Counted from the first letter of the stretch, positions 25,491 to 34,250 are shown. The stretch: 37,635 nucleotides of DNA from an uncultured Verrucomicrobia subdivision 3 bacterium (GCA_903833055.1 CAILDU010000049.1:1-37635), one strand, 5' to 3'. Program-made: numbers and translations. Notes: generated by a model not told the origin, from the letters alone.

Positions 25491-25766
25491 TTGATTCGCG
25501 GGGTCAGCACTGGCCTTGCCTATTGCGGCGCGAAGAATGCGATCGTGCTGCAAGGTTTGCCCGAAATGCCACTCCAAGACGTCACGCTGAAAAACATTTT
25601 TATCACGTCGCAGCAAGGCGTTTTCGCGATCGACGCGGCGAGAGTAAACTTTAAAAATGTCCGTGTGGACAATGTCTCTGGCATTCCACTTAAAACTTTT
25701 CGCGTCAAAGATTCAAAACATATGCCTGATTGCACGGACTATTCAAGCGGATTGTGTCACTATTGA
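25491..25766 (+). pseudogene. C-terminal remnant of a GH28 (polygalacturonase-like) protein
   Basis: This frame encodes AIVLQGLPEMPLQDVTLKNI, then FITSQQGVFAIDAARVNFKN, the last rungs of the right-handed beta-helix of glycoside hydrolase family 28. The ending DYSSGLCHY after KHMPDC is also plausible for the family. The catalytic rungs, about 350 residues, are absent: the frame is closed by a stop at 25482-25484 only 20 bp after the YncE-like stop. The fragment has no credible start (only TTG at 25491) and is most likely a deletion relic rather than a gene. Confidence 0.72.
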
Positions 25767-25892
25767 AAACCTCGGGTTTAATTTAGTTTGTTAGCCGTTT
25801 TGTTAGCCATTCTAAATAGCACTTTTATTCAAGTAGCACTTGTTTAAATTCCTTCGTGTTGACTGGTGAAGCTGAAATTTGATTCAGCTTTC
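25767..25892. other. AT-rich non-coding stretch with short repeats and a hairpin
   Basis: The segment holds direct repeats TTTGTTAGCC (25787-25796 and 25799-25807 as TTGTTAGCC) and TAGCACTT twice (about 25817 and 25834). A perfect 8-bp stem AAGCTGAA/TTCAGCTT with loop ATTTGA (25869-25890) lies just beyond the GH130 stop codon. There is no T run on the minus strand, so terminator function for GH130 is uncertain. Confidence 0.4.
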
Positions 25893-27359
25893 TTACTCCA
25901 TCGCCGCCAGCAGTTCATCCAGTGATACGGTGGCGAAGCTCGTAGCGGAATCGCTCATCGCATAAGGGACGATGAGTTCGCGTCCGTGCAACAGTGCGCC
26001 GCAGGTGTAAACCACGTTCGGCACATAGCCTTCGCGCTCGGCTTCGTTCGGACACAGAAACGGTTCGCGCAAGCGGCGGATGACGCGTGACGGATCGTTC
26101 AAGTCGAGTAGGATCGCGCCGATGCAATATTTCCGCATCGCGCCGACGCCGTGGGTCAGCACGAGCCAGCCCGCGTCGGTTTCAATGGGCGAACCGCAGT
26201 TGCCCAGCTTGATGAATTCCCACGGCTGCGCGGGCGCGAGCAAAATTTTCGGATCCGCCCAGAAATGAATGTTCGGCGAAAACATGAGCAAAATGTTTTC
26301 GTCGTCCTGCCGCGAGAGCATGACGTATTGCCCGTTAATCTTGCGCGGAAACAGCGCCATGCCTTTGTTCTGCACCGCCGGGCCGTTGAGCGTGCTGAAT
26401 TTGAAATGCACGAAGTCCGGCGTCTCCAGCAATTGCGGCAAAATAATTTTCCCGTCATACGCGGTGTAAGTCGCGTAGTGGGTGAACGTGCCGTCGTCCT
26501 TTTGAAATCGCACGAAACGCGCGTCCTCGATGCCGTTGCTCTGGCTGGGCGCGGACGGAAACAGCACGCGTTGCGAAATCTGGCTGCCTGGCGCAAAATC
26601 CACTTCGTAATTCGATTCCGCGAGCAACAAGATTCCGCGCGCCGCCCACGCCGCTGTGGCATCGGACGTGTCCGTCAAACCCGACGCCGCCAGAACTGTG
26701 TGCAGTTCTTTCAACGTAAAATCGTCGTGCAACTGCGCGAGCACGCGTTTGCAAAAATCATTTTGCACACCCGCTTCTTCCAGTTTGTGCGTGAAGAGTC
26801 CTTTCGTGTAAGCGACATTCGGCACGCGTTCCGGCTCGGCGACAAACGGCACGGGCGGCGTCATGGTAATGCGGTTGTGCGCGCTGATTTTTCCCTGCCG
26901 AAAAGTGATGGACGAAATGTGGCCTTCGCCCGTAGCTCGTAAACTTATGATGAAACGCAGTGAACCTTTGGAAACACCGGTCTGGTCGAGATGTGGCACG
27001 ATGGATGGATTGAACAGCGCCGCTGACTCCGGCGAATACTCGTGCGTGAAATAAGCGACAAGCAGCATCTGTCGTTCGGGCGACGGCAACGGCTGTTCGG
27101 CGGGTTCCAGATGATGTTTCACTTGCGCGAAGCGTTTGAGGAAAAAATCTTCCACGCGCTCGTGCCGGTCGGCAAATTCGCCGAGCACCTGATTCGCCAA
27201 CCGGACAACTTCCGCTTCCGGCAACGCCATCACGCGCGCCACGACGCGCCGCGAAATATCATCCGTAGTCGGACGGAACGGACGCAGCAGCACGCGTGAA
27301 CGATCGGGAACCAAAGTCGGCCCGATGCGTTTGGCGTGAAGGAGGGTGGTGGTTTTCAA
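25893..27359 (-). CDS. Glycoside hydrolase family 130 protein (mannoside phosphorylase/hydrolase-like)
   Basis: A cytosolic five-bladed propeller enzyme of family GH130, whose members phosphorolyse or hydrolyse beta-mannosides. The 488 residues have an N-terminal extension (1-100) typical of the long subgroup, then the propeller: ATGEGHISSITFR (142-154), GIEDARFVRF (276-285, with the catalytic-site Asp279), YTAYDG (298-303), QNKGMALFPRK (330-340) and LGNCGSPIETDAGWLVLTHG (385-404). The only start before conserved sequence is a TTG at 27359, directly after an in-frame stop. In many bacteria this subgroup is paired with a GT4-toroid protein like that at 30488, suggesting a shared glycan pathway. 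Here the two are separated by a kinase gene. Confidence 0.92.
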   Translation of the reverse strand: MKTTTLLHAKRIGPTLVPDRSRVLLRPFRPTTDDISRRVVARVMALPEAEVVRLANQVLGEFADRHERVEDFFLKRFAQVKHHLEPAEQPLPSPERQMLLVAYFTHEYSPESAALFNPSIVPHLDQTGVSKGSLRFIISLRATGEGHISSITFRQGKISAHNRITMTPPVPFVAEPERVPNVAYTKGLFTHKLEEAGVQNDFCKRVLAQLHDDFTLKELHTVLAASGLTDTSDATAAWAARGILLLAESNYEVDFAPGSQISQRVLFPSAPSQSNGIEDARFVRFQKDDGTFTHYATYTAYDGKIILPQLLETPDFVHFKFSTLNGPAVQNKGMALFPRKINGQYVMLSRQDDENILLMFSPNIHFWADPKILLAPAQPWEFIKLGNCGSPIETDAGWLVLTHGVGAMRKYCIGAILLDLNDPSRVIRRLREPFLCPNEAEREGYVPNVVYTCGALLHGRELIVPYAMSDSATSFATVSLDELLAAME

Positions 27360-27448
27360 TCAGGTAAAGTCTCGCTGGCGTGGACTGGAAAGCGAGCATT
27401 GATTCCGCTGCTTGATTTCCATGATGGACGGAGGAGCCGTGCCATGAA

Positions 27449-27468
27449 CATGGGGTGAACACCCCATG
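27449..27468 (+). promoter_or_regulatory. Perfect 9-2-9 palindrome, putative operator
   Basis: CATGGGGTG-AA-CACCCCATG is a perfect inverted repeat in the gap between GH130 and the hybrid kinase, 136 bp before the kinase ATG. Related copies lie at 35274-35293 (17 of 20 bases) and 35101-35120 (conserved half-site). A two-base spacer with 9-bp arms suits a dimeric regulator such as a LuxR/NarL-type protein, but I do not recognise the motif. Confidence 0.6.
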
Positions 27469-27604
27469 ATTATACTTGAGTATTTGTATATCTATTACTT
27501 TGCAATATGCGAGTGTCTTTATGTTCAGCTTTTAATTTGAGAAGTTCCATGGGCTTTTGATAAAGGTCAGCCAAATCGCGGCGCGTGATGACGGGTATGA
27601 ATAT

Positions 27605-30484
27605 ATGAATCAAGAACCCAACGCGTCCGGTCACGATAAACAGATCGCACAGGCGGACGCACGCACCGACCAGGCAAACACTCGGACGCAACAGGCTGAC
27701 GCGCGGACCGATCAAGCCAACACGCGAACGGACGAGGCCAATGTCCGCACCCAGGAAGCCAACATTCGCACGGATCAGGCGAATACCCGCACCGAACACG
27801 CAGAGCAAAACGAACAGGCGCTCCGCGCTTCCGAATTAAGTTACCGCCGGCTGTTTGAAGCGGCGCGGGACGGTATCTTGATTTTGGACGTTGAGACGGG
27901 ACACATCACGGATGCGAATCCTTTTTTGATTGAACTTCTCGGTTTTTCCCACGGTGAAATGGTCGGCAAAACGGTCGGCGAGTTAAGTCCGTTCAAAGAC
28001 ATCTTGTCCAATCAAGTCATGTTGGATCGGTTGCAAAAGGACGGTTATATTCGCTATGAAGATTTGCCGCTGGAAACGCGGGATGGCCGCCACATCGCCG
28101 TGGAATTTGTCAGCAACGTGTATCAGGCCGGCAACGTAAAAGTCATCCAATGCAACATCCGCGACATTACCGACCGCAAGCTGACCGAAGAATCTCTGCG
28201 CACCAGCGAGGAGCGTTATCACTCGCTGTTTGAGAATATGCTGGATGGGCTGGCGCATTGCCGGATGATTTTTGAAGAGAATCGGCCACAGGATTTTATC
28301 TATCTCGAAGTAAATAAAATTTTCGAAAAACTGACTGGGCTGACAAATGTCGTTGGCAAAAGTGTTACGGAGGCTATCCCCGGCATCTGGGAGTCAAATC
28401 CGGAAATTTTTGAAATCTACGGGCGGGTGGTGTTGACCGGCCAACCGGAACGGTTCGAAATATACCTGGAACAATTGAAGGCGTGGCTCGCCATCTCGGT
28501 TTACCGCACCACCAAAGAATGTTTCGTCGCCGTTTTTAAGAACATCACCGAACGCAAACAGGCCGAGGAAGAATTGCGCTGGAAAACCGCCTTTTTGGAA
28601 GCGCAGGTGGACTCCTCCCTCGACGGTATTTTGGTGGTGAATGATTGTGGGCATAAAATCCTCCAGAACCAGCGCATGAACGACCTGTGGAAAATTCCTG
28701 CACATATCTCACAGGACAAGGATGATTCCGTGCAGGTCGAGTTCGTCACGAACCGGACAAAACATCCCCGGCAGTTCGCCGACAAGGTCGCCTACCTTTA
28801 CTCGCATCCGGACGAGGTCAGTCAGGACGAAATCGAGTTGATTGATGGCACGGTTCTGAATCGCTACTCGTCACCTGTCCGCGATAAAGCCGGAAAACAT
28901 TACGGAAGAATCTGGGTTTTTCGCGACATCACCGAATGGAAGCGAGCCGAGGAATCGTTGCGCCTGCTCGAATCCGCCGTGGAACAGTCCAATGAGTCGA
29001 TTGTGATTACCGATGCAGGGCTTGAGTCTCCCGGGCCGGAAATTATTTTTGTCAATCCCGCCTTCACGCAGATGACCGGTTACACGGCGGCGGAAGTCAT
29101 TGGAAAATCGCCCCGGATTTTACAAGGGCCGCGCACGGATAAGGCCGTCTTGCGCCGGCTCCGGCAAAACCTTGAACGCGGCGAATCGTTTGCGGGTGAA
29201 GCCATCAATTATCGCAAAGATGGAACGGAATTTGACTTGGAATGGCAGATCGCGCCGCTGCGTAATGCCGACGGAAAAACAACGCATTTCGTCGCGACCC
29301 AGCACGACATCACCGCGCGCAAAACGCTCGAAAAACAATTCCGCCAGTCGCAGAAAATGGAAAGCATCGGCACGCTGGCCGGCGGCGTCGCGCATGATTT
29401 CAACAACATTCTCGCCGTCATCCAGATGCAGTCGGAATTGTTGAAGGGTGGCGGCGGCCTTTCCGCCGAGCAGATGAAATTGGCCGACGAAATCGGCGCG
29501 ACCGTCCAGCGCGCCGCCGCCCTGACGCGGCAACTGCTTTTGTTCAGCCGGAAAGAAACCTTGCAACTGGGCAATCTGGATTTGAACCAGTCCATCAACA
29601 GCATGACCAATATGCTCCGACGCGTTCTCGGCGAAGACATTGAGATACAGTTCAAATTTTCCCAGCTGCCGTTGATTGTTCATGCTGACGCGGGCATGAT
29701 GGATCAAGTTCTGCTGAACCTCGCGGTGAATTCCCGCGACGCCATGCCCAAAGGCGGACAACTTATCATCGAGACTTCCGCCGTGGAGTTCGATGAAACA
29801 GTTCGCGCGCAATCCTCCCAGGCTCGCCCCGGTATATTCGTCTGTTTGAGCGTGAGCGACAATGGCTGCGGCATTCCGCCGGAAAATCTTTCGCGGATTT
29901 TCGAGCCGTTCTTCACCACTAAAGAAGTCGGCAAAGGCACTGGCCTCGGCTTGGCGACGCTGTTTGGCATCGTCCAGCAGCATCAAGGCTGGGTCAACGT
30001 GTATAGCGAAGTTGGTCAGGGAACAACCTTCCGCATTTATCTTCCGCGCTTGGCAGGTGGCTCCTCGCAAAAATCCGAGCAGCCCGCGCAGTCGGCAAAG
30101 TGCGGCGGCAATGAAACCATCTTGTTCGTGGAAGATGATAATTTTCTGCGTCCTTCCGTAGCTAAAATCCTGTCGCAATTCGGCTATCGTGTGTTCGCCG
30201 CCAGCAACGGCGCCGAAGCTCTGGAAATCTGGCAACAGCACCACAATGAAATTCACCTGCTGCTGACGGATTTGGTCATGCCCGGCGGAATCAACGGAAA
30301 AGAATTGGGCGAACGGCTGCTGGCGAAGCATCCAAAATTAATGGTGATTTACGCCAGCGGTTACAGCGCGGAAATCGTCAGCAAAGATTTTCCATTGAAA
30401 GAAGGCGTCAACTTTTTAACTAAACCGTTCCAGGCGCAAAAACTAGCGGAGACCATCCGTAAAAACCTGGATGCGCCCGCCTGA
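27605..30484 (+). CDS. Hybrid PAS sensor histidine kinase with receiver domain
   Basis: A 959-residue soluble hybrid kinase. In order: a leader with seven exact heptads of the type ANTRTDQ (17-65); four PAS domains (starting near 77, 200, 325 and 455), the last with the [21 protein letters not shown] signature of LOV-like/PAS_9 domains but without the LOV cysteine motif NCRFLQ; an H-box [16 protein letters not shown] with His597; an ATPase domain with N-box and [18 protein letters not shown]; and a C-terminal receiver with Asp889 ([11 protein letters not shown]) and Lys in FLTKPF. The frame is open to 27557; the ATG at 27605 is preferred because the extra residues are not family-like. No output domain is present. 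It lies between two genes of opposite strand and ends 3 bp from the GT4 stop. Confidence 0.93.
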   Translation: MNQEPNASGHDKQIAQADARTDQANTRTQQADARTDQANTRTDEANVRTQEANIRTDQANTRTEHAEQNEQALRASELSYRRLFEAARDGILILDVETGHITDANPFLIELLGFSHGEMVGKTVGELSPFKDILSNQVMLDRLQKDGYIRYEDLPLETRDGRHIAVEFVSNVYQAGNVKVIQCNIRDITDRKLTEESLRTSEERYHSLFENMLDGLAHCRMIFEENRPQDFIYLEVNKIFEKLTGLTNVVGKSVTEAIPGIWESNPEIFEIYGRVVLTGQPERFEIYLEQLKAWLAISVYRTTKECFVAVFKNITERKQAEEELRWKTAFLEAQVDSSLDGILVVNDCGHKILQNQRMNDLWKIPAHISQDKDDSVQVEFVTNRTKHPRQFADKVAYLYSHPDEVSQDEIELIDGTVLNRYSSPVRDKAGKHYGRIWVFRDITEWKRAEESLRLLESAVEQSNESIVITDAGLESPGPEIIFVNPAFTQMTGYTAAEVIGKSPRILQGPRTDKAVLRRLRQNLERGESFAGEAINYRKDGTEFDLEWQIAPLRNADGKTTHFVATQHDITARKTLEKQFRQSQKMESIGTLAGGVAHDFNNILAVIQMQSELLKGGGGLSAEQMKLADEIGATVQRAAALTRQLLLFSRKETLQLGNLDLNQSINSMTNMLRRVLGEDIEIQFKFSQLPLIVHADAGMMDQVLLNLAVNSRDAMPKGGQLIIETSAVEFDETVRAQSSQARPGIFVCLSVSDNGCGIPPENLSRIFEPFFTTKEVGKGTGLGLATLFGIVQQHQGWVNVYSEVGQGTTFRIYLPRLAGGSSQKSEQPAQSAKCGGNETILFVEDDNFLRPSVAKILSQFGYRVFAASNGAEALEIWQQHHNEIHLLLTDLVMPGGINGKELGERLLAKHPKLMVIYASGYSAEIVSKDFPLKEGVNFLTKPFQAQKLAETIRKNLDAPA
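27653..27799 (+). repeat. Seven tandem 21-bp units encoding [11 protein letters not shown] heptads
   Basis: Seven consecutive 21-base units encode [42 protein letters not shown] and ANTRTEH. Ala, Arg and Thr are fixed in each unit, as in a coiled coil. Third codon positions vary between units, so the repeat is held by selection on the protein rather than recent slippage. Confidence 0.92.
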
Positions 30485-30487
30485 TGG

Positions 30488-32770
30488 TTATTCGGCGGGC
30501 GTTTCCTTGAAACTGGTGAGCGTGTTTTGCAGCGCCTGCATTTCCGCGAGCGACAACAAAAATGCCAGCGTGGATTCCGCGCCCTGATTCTGGCTCAAGC
30601 GATCCATGTGCAACCCATCGCGGCAACCGCCGGTGGTAGGATCATAAAGCGCGAGACCCAAATCGTTGCGGCCAAGAAACCACTCGAACGCGCGCCGCGC
30701 TTCGGCGACCCAGAACACATTGCCCGTCGCGTGATACGCCTCGATGCACGCGGAAACCGTCGCCTGCGCCTCGATGGGTTGCTGGTCGAAAACCGCGCGC
30801 TCGTAGCCGCGCGGATAAAATCCATTTGAGCCGATCGGACGAAATGAACCAGAGTCCGAGGTCTGGATTTTAATCAGCCACCGCAACGCCTTGAGTCCGG
30901 TTTCCAACATTGTTGAATTGTTCATGCAGCGTCCGCTCAAGATCATCGCGTGCGGCAATTTTGCATTTGCATACGAAACTACTTCCTCAAACCAATGCCA
31001 GTCCTCCGTTGCGGCGTCGGCGTGGCGCTGCATGAGTTTGGCCGTGAGCGATTCGCGGATCTGGTTCGCGCGCCGGTCGCCGCCGAAGCGACGCAAATAT
31101 TCGTCAATGCCGATGAGCGTGAATGCCCACGCGCGCGGCGAGGAAAATTCGGCGGCCACGGGCAGCGCCTGTTCAAAAAGTTGCGCCGCGAGCATTTGAA
31201 AGCTGCCTTGGCCGGCCTGCGAAACGCACAAGCCCAGCGCCCACAGCGCGTGGCCCTGGCAATCTTCCGAGCCGACTTCTTCGAGCCAGCGACGGTCGAA
31301 GCTCATGAAATTTCGGAAGCGTCCGAGCTTGCGATCAAAAGCGTGATTTAGAAATGCGGCGTAAGTCGCGGCCTTCGCGCCGAGTTGCGGCGAACCGTGG
31401 CCGAGCTTTTGCAGCATCAAGGCCAGCACGAGGGCGCGGGCGTTATCATCGGTGCAATAACCTTCGGAAAAATTCGGCACGGTGAAACTCGCGTGCTGAA
31501 AAATACCGGTGGAATCGCTCATGCGAAATAGATGATCCAGTTTCAATTCCGGCAACAGTCCCGGCTGTTCGTCGAGCGTTTTGATGGGCGAAGATTTTCG
31601 GCCGACGAAACTATGATCCAGTCGCGCCTGCTCAAAAGATTTCGCGTAGAGCTGCGCGACGCGGCTCCACACCATGTCGCGTCCGAGTTTGTAGGCGTTC
31701 TTGCGCATCGTGTGGCGCAACGTTTCGTCACGCAACAATTCCACGACGGCGACGGCGATGGCTGGCGCGTCGCGGAACGGCACGAGTTTGCCGCGTTCTT
31801 CCGTCAGCAATTCCGCCGCGTGCCAGTAAGGCGTGGACACCACCGCGTTGCCCGCGCCAAACGCATACGCCAGCGTGCCGGAAGTAATTTGCGATTCGGT
31901 CAAGTAAGGCGTGAGGTAAATATCCGCCGCGCCGATGAACCGCATCAATTCCTCCAGCTCGACGAAGCGGTTGAAGAACACGACATTTTTTTGCACGCCC
32001 AAATCTTTCGCCAAGCGCTCGAGACTCAAACGATAGGCCTCACCTTCGTTGCGTAGCAAATTCGGATGCGTCTGTCCAAGCACGATATAAACGACGCTGG
32101 GAAATTCGCGGATGATGTCCGGCAGCGCGCGCAATGCGTATTCAATGCCTTTGTTCGGCGATAACAAACCAAACGTCAGCAACACCTGTTTACCCGCGAC
32201 GCCGAATTCGTCCTTGAAATAATTCGGGTCGGCGAATGGCATATCGGGAATGCCGTGCGGAATCAGATCAATTTTATTTTCCGGCGCCTGATAAACGTCG
32301 CGCAGAAATTCCCGTCCGCGCTCACTCATCACCACGAGCCGCGTGGAACGGCGGATGAGTTCGCGCATGACGCGGCGTTGATCCGCGCTCGGCTCGCGCA
32401 AAATCGTGTGCAGCGTGGTGACGATGGGCATGTTCAGCTCGCGCAGCAACGCGAGCACATGGCTGCCCGCCGGCCCGCCGAAAATTCCGAACTCGTGTTC
32501 CACGCACACCACGTTCACATCGGTGATGTTCAGAAAATCCGCCGCGCGCAAATACGACGGCAAATCTTGCTCCGCAATTTCAAAACGGACTTCCGCCGGA
32601 TAATCGTAGCCTTCGGCGTGGTCATTGACCGGCACGACGAGGCATTGCAGCGCGGGAAATTCTTTCGCGACGGCGCAGCGCAAATCCGTCGTGAACGTGG
32701 CGATGCCGCATTTCCGGGGCAGATAGTCGCCGAGAAACGCAATCTTGCGAATGTCTGATGTTGGCTTCAT
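30488..32770 (-). CDS. GT4 glycosyltransferase fused to an alpha/alpha-toroid domain
   Basis: A 760-residue two-domain protein. Residues 1-385 form a GT-B glycosyltransferase of family 4: the N-terminal Gly-rich loop YLPRKCGIATFTTDL, EHEFGIFGG (91-99), PHGIPDMPF (171-179), the donor-site segment FGLLSPNKGIEYALRALP (200-217) and LTESQITSGTLAYAFGAG (290-307). Residues about 405-745 are an all-helical domain with repeated Trp/Gly-rich turns (GYCTDDNARALVLAL, EDCQGHALWALGLC, QPIEAQATVSACIEAY) like six-hairpin toroids of glycan-processing enzymes. Such fusions are commonly encoded beside GH130 enzymes, and I infer a joint role in making or turning over a mannose-type glycan. The function of the toroid is unknown. 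Confidence 0.92.
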   Translation of the reverse strand: MKPTSDIRKIAFLGDYLPRKCGIATFTTDLRCAVAKEFPALQCLVVPVNDHAEGYDYPAEVRFEIAEQDLPSYLRAADFLNITDVNVVCVEHEFGIFGGPAGSHVLALLRELNMPIVTTLHTILREPSADQRRVMRELIRRSTRLVVMSERGREFLRDVYQAPENKIDLIPHGIPDMPFADPNYFKDEFGVAGKQVLLTFGLLSPNKGIEYALRALPDIIREFPSVVYIVLGQTHPNLLRNEGEAYRLSLERLAKDLGVQKNVVFFNRFVELEELMRFIGAADIYLTPYLTESQITSGTLAYAFGAGNAVVSTPYWHAAELLTEERGKLVPFRDAPAIAVAVVELLRDETLRHTMRKNAYKLGRDMVWSRVAQLYAKSFEQARLDHSFVGRKSSPIKTLDEQPGLLPELKLDHLFRMSDSTGIFQHASFTVPNFSEGYCTDDNARALVLALMLQKLGHGSPQLGAKAATYAAFLNHAFDRKLGRFRNFMSFDRRWLEEVGSEDCQGHALWALGLCVSQAGQGSFQMLAAQLFEQALPVAAEFSSPRAWAFTLIGIDEYLRRFGGDRRANQIRESLTAKLMQRHADAATEDWHWFEEVVSYANAKLPHAMILSGRCMNNSTMLETGLKALRWLIKIQTSDSGSFRPIGSNGFYPRGYERAVFDQQPIEAQATVSACIEAYHATGNVFWVAEARRAFEWFLGRNDLGLALYDPTTGGCRDGLHMDRLSQNQGAESTLAFLLSLAEMQALQNTLTSFKETPAE

Positions 32771-32792
32771 TTAACTTTTCAAACTGACGATT

Positions 32793-32930
32793 TCAATGGC
32801 CATCCGCGAGTCTGACTAGCGGAATGTGCGCTTTGATTGTGGGGTGACGCCCCGGCGCGGATTCGATGCCGAGTTTGCCGCCGCCCATTTCCCGTCGCTT
32901 CCACACCTCCGTCGTCACGCTGCTCAAGCC
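32793..32930 (-). pseudogene. C-terminal remnant of a sensor histidine kinase
   Basis: The minus strand encodes GLSSVTTEVWKRREMGGGKL and then GIESAPGRHPTIKAHIPL, ending at TGA 32793-32795. The second part closely matches the end of NarX/DegS-type kinase ATPase domains (GG-x-L-x-IESAPGRGTTI...PL). Upstream the frame is closed by a stop at 32931-32933, and the region between GL and RRE is not kinase-like, so internal sequence has been lost. The rest of the stretch up to the nitroreductase shows no gene. Confidence 0.5.
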
Positions 32931-33047
32931 TTACACAGTCGTAGAATTTTTGCAGGCGGTTGAAGTTGTTTTGGGTGCGAGCAACAGCACTGACGGAAAA
33001 ATCACGGCACCAACTTCGTCACCGCCCACCGCTGGTTGATAAGCTTT

Positions 33048-33665
33048 TCAGGCCAACCGATTGAGCACGAGCGGAGAAGACTTTCCCCACTCTCCAGTAA
33101 ACACGAATTCATTCAACGGCTTTCGCTGCCGGGGTGTCAGGTCGCGTTCCTTAAAAGCTTCCGGCATAATTTTTGGATCCGCCTTGTAACCGATTGCCAA
33201 CGCGGTCCACGCCTCAAAATGTTCCGGTATCTGATAGGCGTCACGCGCTTTGTCGGGAAGAATGCCAATCATCTGATGCACCGAAAGACCGCGCGCCGTG
33301 GCTTCCGCCGACAGATTGCCAGAAGCCAGCCCCAAGTCATGAACGGCCGCGCGATTAGCTTCGTTATTTTTTGCAAACTTCAAACTGACAACCCCAAGAG
33401 CCAACACGGGTGCGGCCTCGGCCCAAGCTTGGTTTGCCTCCACCAGACAGGCGAGCAGGCGGGCAAATTCCCGTGGGTCTGCTTTGGTGGCAACAATATA
33501 TCTCCACGGCTGTTCATTGTAGGAAGACGCCGCCCAGCGCGCCGCCTCAAACAAAGAACAGATATCAGCCTCTGCGACCGGCCGGACACCAAACCCGTAT
33601 GGACTAAACCTTTCGGCGAGAATTCGGTTGATGGGAAAATCAGTCGTAGCGGTTTTAATATTCAT
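33048..33665 (-). CDS. Nitroreductase family protein
   Basis: An FMN-dependent oxidoreductase of the nitroreductase superfamily, 205 residues, cytosolic. The FMN-binding start is visible in RFSPYGFGVRPV and FEAARWAASSYNEQPWRYIV (the Arg/Ser-Ser-x-N-x-QP motif). ALGVVSLKFA lies in the core, DLGLASGNLSAEATARGLSV is the helix over the flavin, and IGYKADP closes the C-terminal part. The substrate may be quinones, nitroaromatics or an aldehyde. It follows the pterin dehydratase gene by 57 bp and is last in the dodecin cluster, where dodecin could supply or buffer flavin. Confidence 0.92.
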   Translation of the reverse strand: MNIKTATTDFPINRILAERFSPYGFGVRPVAEADICSLFEAARWAASSYNEQPWRYIVATKADPREFARLLACLVEANQAWAEAAPVLALGVVSLKFAKNNEANRAAVHDLGLASGNLSAEATARGLSVHQMIGILPDKARDAYQIPEHFEAWTALAIGYKADPKIMPEAFKERDLTPRQRKPLNEFVFTGEWGKSSPLVLNRLA

Positions 33666-33722
33666 AATTGTTAAAATTTTAATTGAATTCGGACAATTAA
33701 TTTCTGGTTGGAAAATTGTTGA

Positions 33723-34019
33723 TTAAGGTTCTAAAAATTTGGCGAAGACCTCGTCGCACTGCCGCGCCATGGCAAAATCTTTTTCGGTGATGCCACCTTC
33801 GTCGTGCGTGGTCAGTGTCAGCGCCACCTTGTCAAAGCGGATGTCAATATCCGGATGATGCTTCAACTTATCCGACCGCTTGGCGACTCGTCGCACAAAT
33901 GCGATGCCCAACAGAAAGGTTTCAAACTTGTAAGTGCGACCAATGGTTTTGGCGTGCTTCAACCAATCAGGAATGGCTTTAAGGTGAAGGTTGATTTGTT
34001 CGGCAGATAAGGCTGGCAT
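33723..34019 (-). CDS. phhB: Pterin-4a-carbinolamine dehydratase
   Basis: A 98-residue protein of the PCD/DCoH family, which dehydrates 4a-hydroxytetrahydropterin to recycle the pterin cofactor of aromatic amino acid hydroxylases. The family signature is intact: KHHPDIDIRFDKVALTLTTHD with His54-His55-Pro56 and His72, followed by GGITEKDFAMAR with Asp81. No hydroxylase gene is visible here, and many bacteria carry PCD homologs with molybdopterin or unknown roles, so the gene symbol reflects family only. It lies 13 bp after the stop of the 59-residue protein gene and 57 bp before the nitroreductase. Confidence 0.93.
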   Translation of the reverse strand: MPALSAEQINLHLKAIPDWLKHAKTIGRTYKFETFLLGIAFVRRVAKRSDKLKHHPDIDIRFDKVALTLTTHDEGGITEKDFAMARQCDEVFAKFLEP

Positions 34020-34032
34020 AATAATAAATAGA

Positions 34033-34212
34033 TTAACTTTGTTTCCTACCGGAGCCGGATTTTTTGCCGCCGCCGGTAAGTTTATTGACCGTCGCCCAAG
34101 CGCGGGCTTCCGCCGTTTTTACGCTAGCACCTTTATTCTCGTAGCTGGCCTCAATGTGTGCGGCCTGACGTTTTTGTTTGTCGGTGTAGCTGGATTTATC
34201 GCCTTGGGGCAT
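34033..34212 (-). CDS. Small hydrophilic protein with Gly/Lys-rich tail, 59 residues
   Basis: ATG at 34212 opens a 59-codon frame: it begins MPQGDKSSYTDKQKRQAAHI, continues EASYENKGASVKTAEARAWA and ends TVNKLTGGGKKSGSGRKQS. This is a recognisable small conserved family (start MP-G-KS-YTDKQKRQA-HIE, core AE-RAWATVNK, tail GGGKKSGSGR), often labelled plasmid stabilisation protein without evidence. It is hydrophilic, basic at the tail and probably helical in the middle. It lies between dodecin (38 bp upstream) and the pterin dehydratase (13 bp downstream), which suggests a shared transcript and perhaps a stress role. Confidence 0.85.
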   Translation of the reverse strand: MPQGDKSSYTDKQKRQAAHIEASYENKGASVKTAEARAWATVNKLTGGGKKSGSGRKQS

Positions 34213-34250
34213 GATGAGATTCTCTTGGTTGCGGACGTTCTCCCACTCGT

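Noticed and set aside
27470-27808. A minus-strand 112-codon frame with [24 protein letters not shown] repeats
   Set aside because: It is the antisense image of the 21-bp repeats that encode the kinase heptads.
29120-30331. A 403-codon minus-strand frame inside the hybrid kinase
   Set aside because: It lies opposite intact PAS, ATPase and receiver motifs and encodes nothing recognisable.
32841-32853. GGGGTGACGCCCC as a further copy of the palindromic motif
   Set aside because: It lacks the CAT/ATG flanks and the AACACCCCATG half, and falls inside the kinase remnant, where it encodes part of SAPGRHPT.
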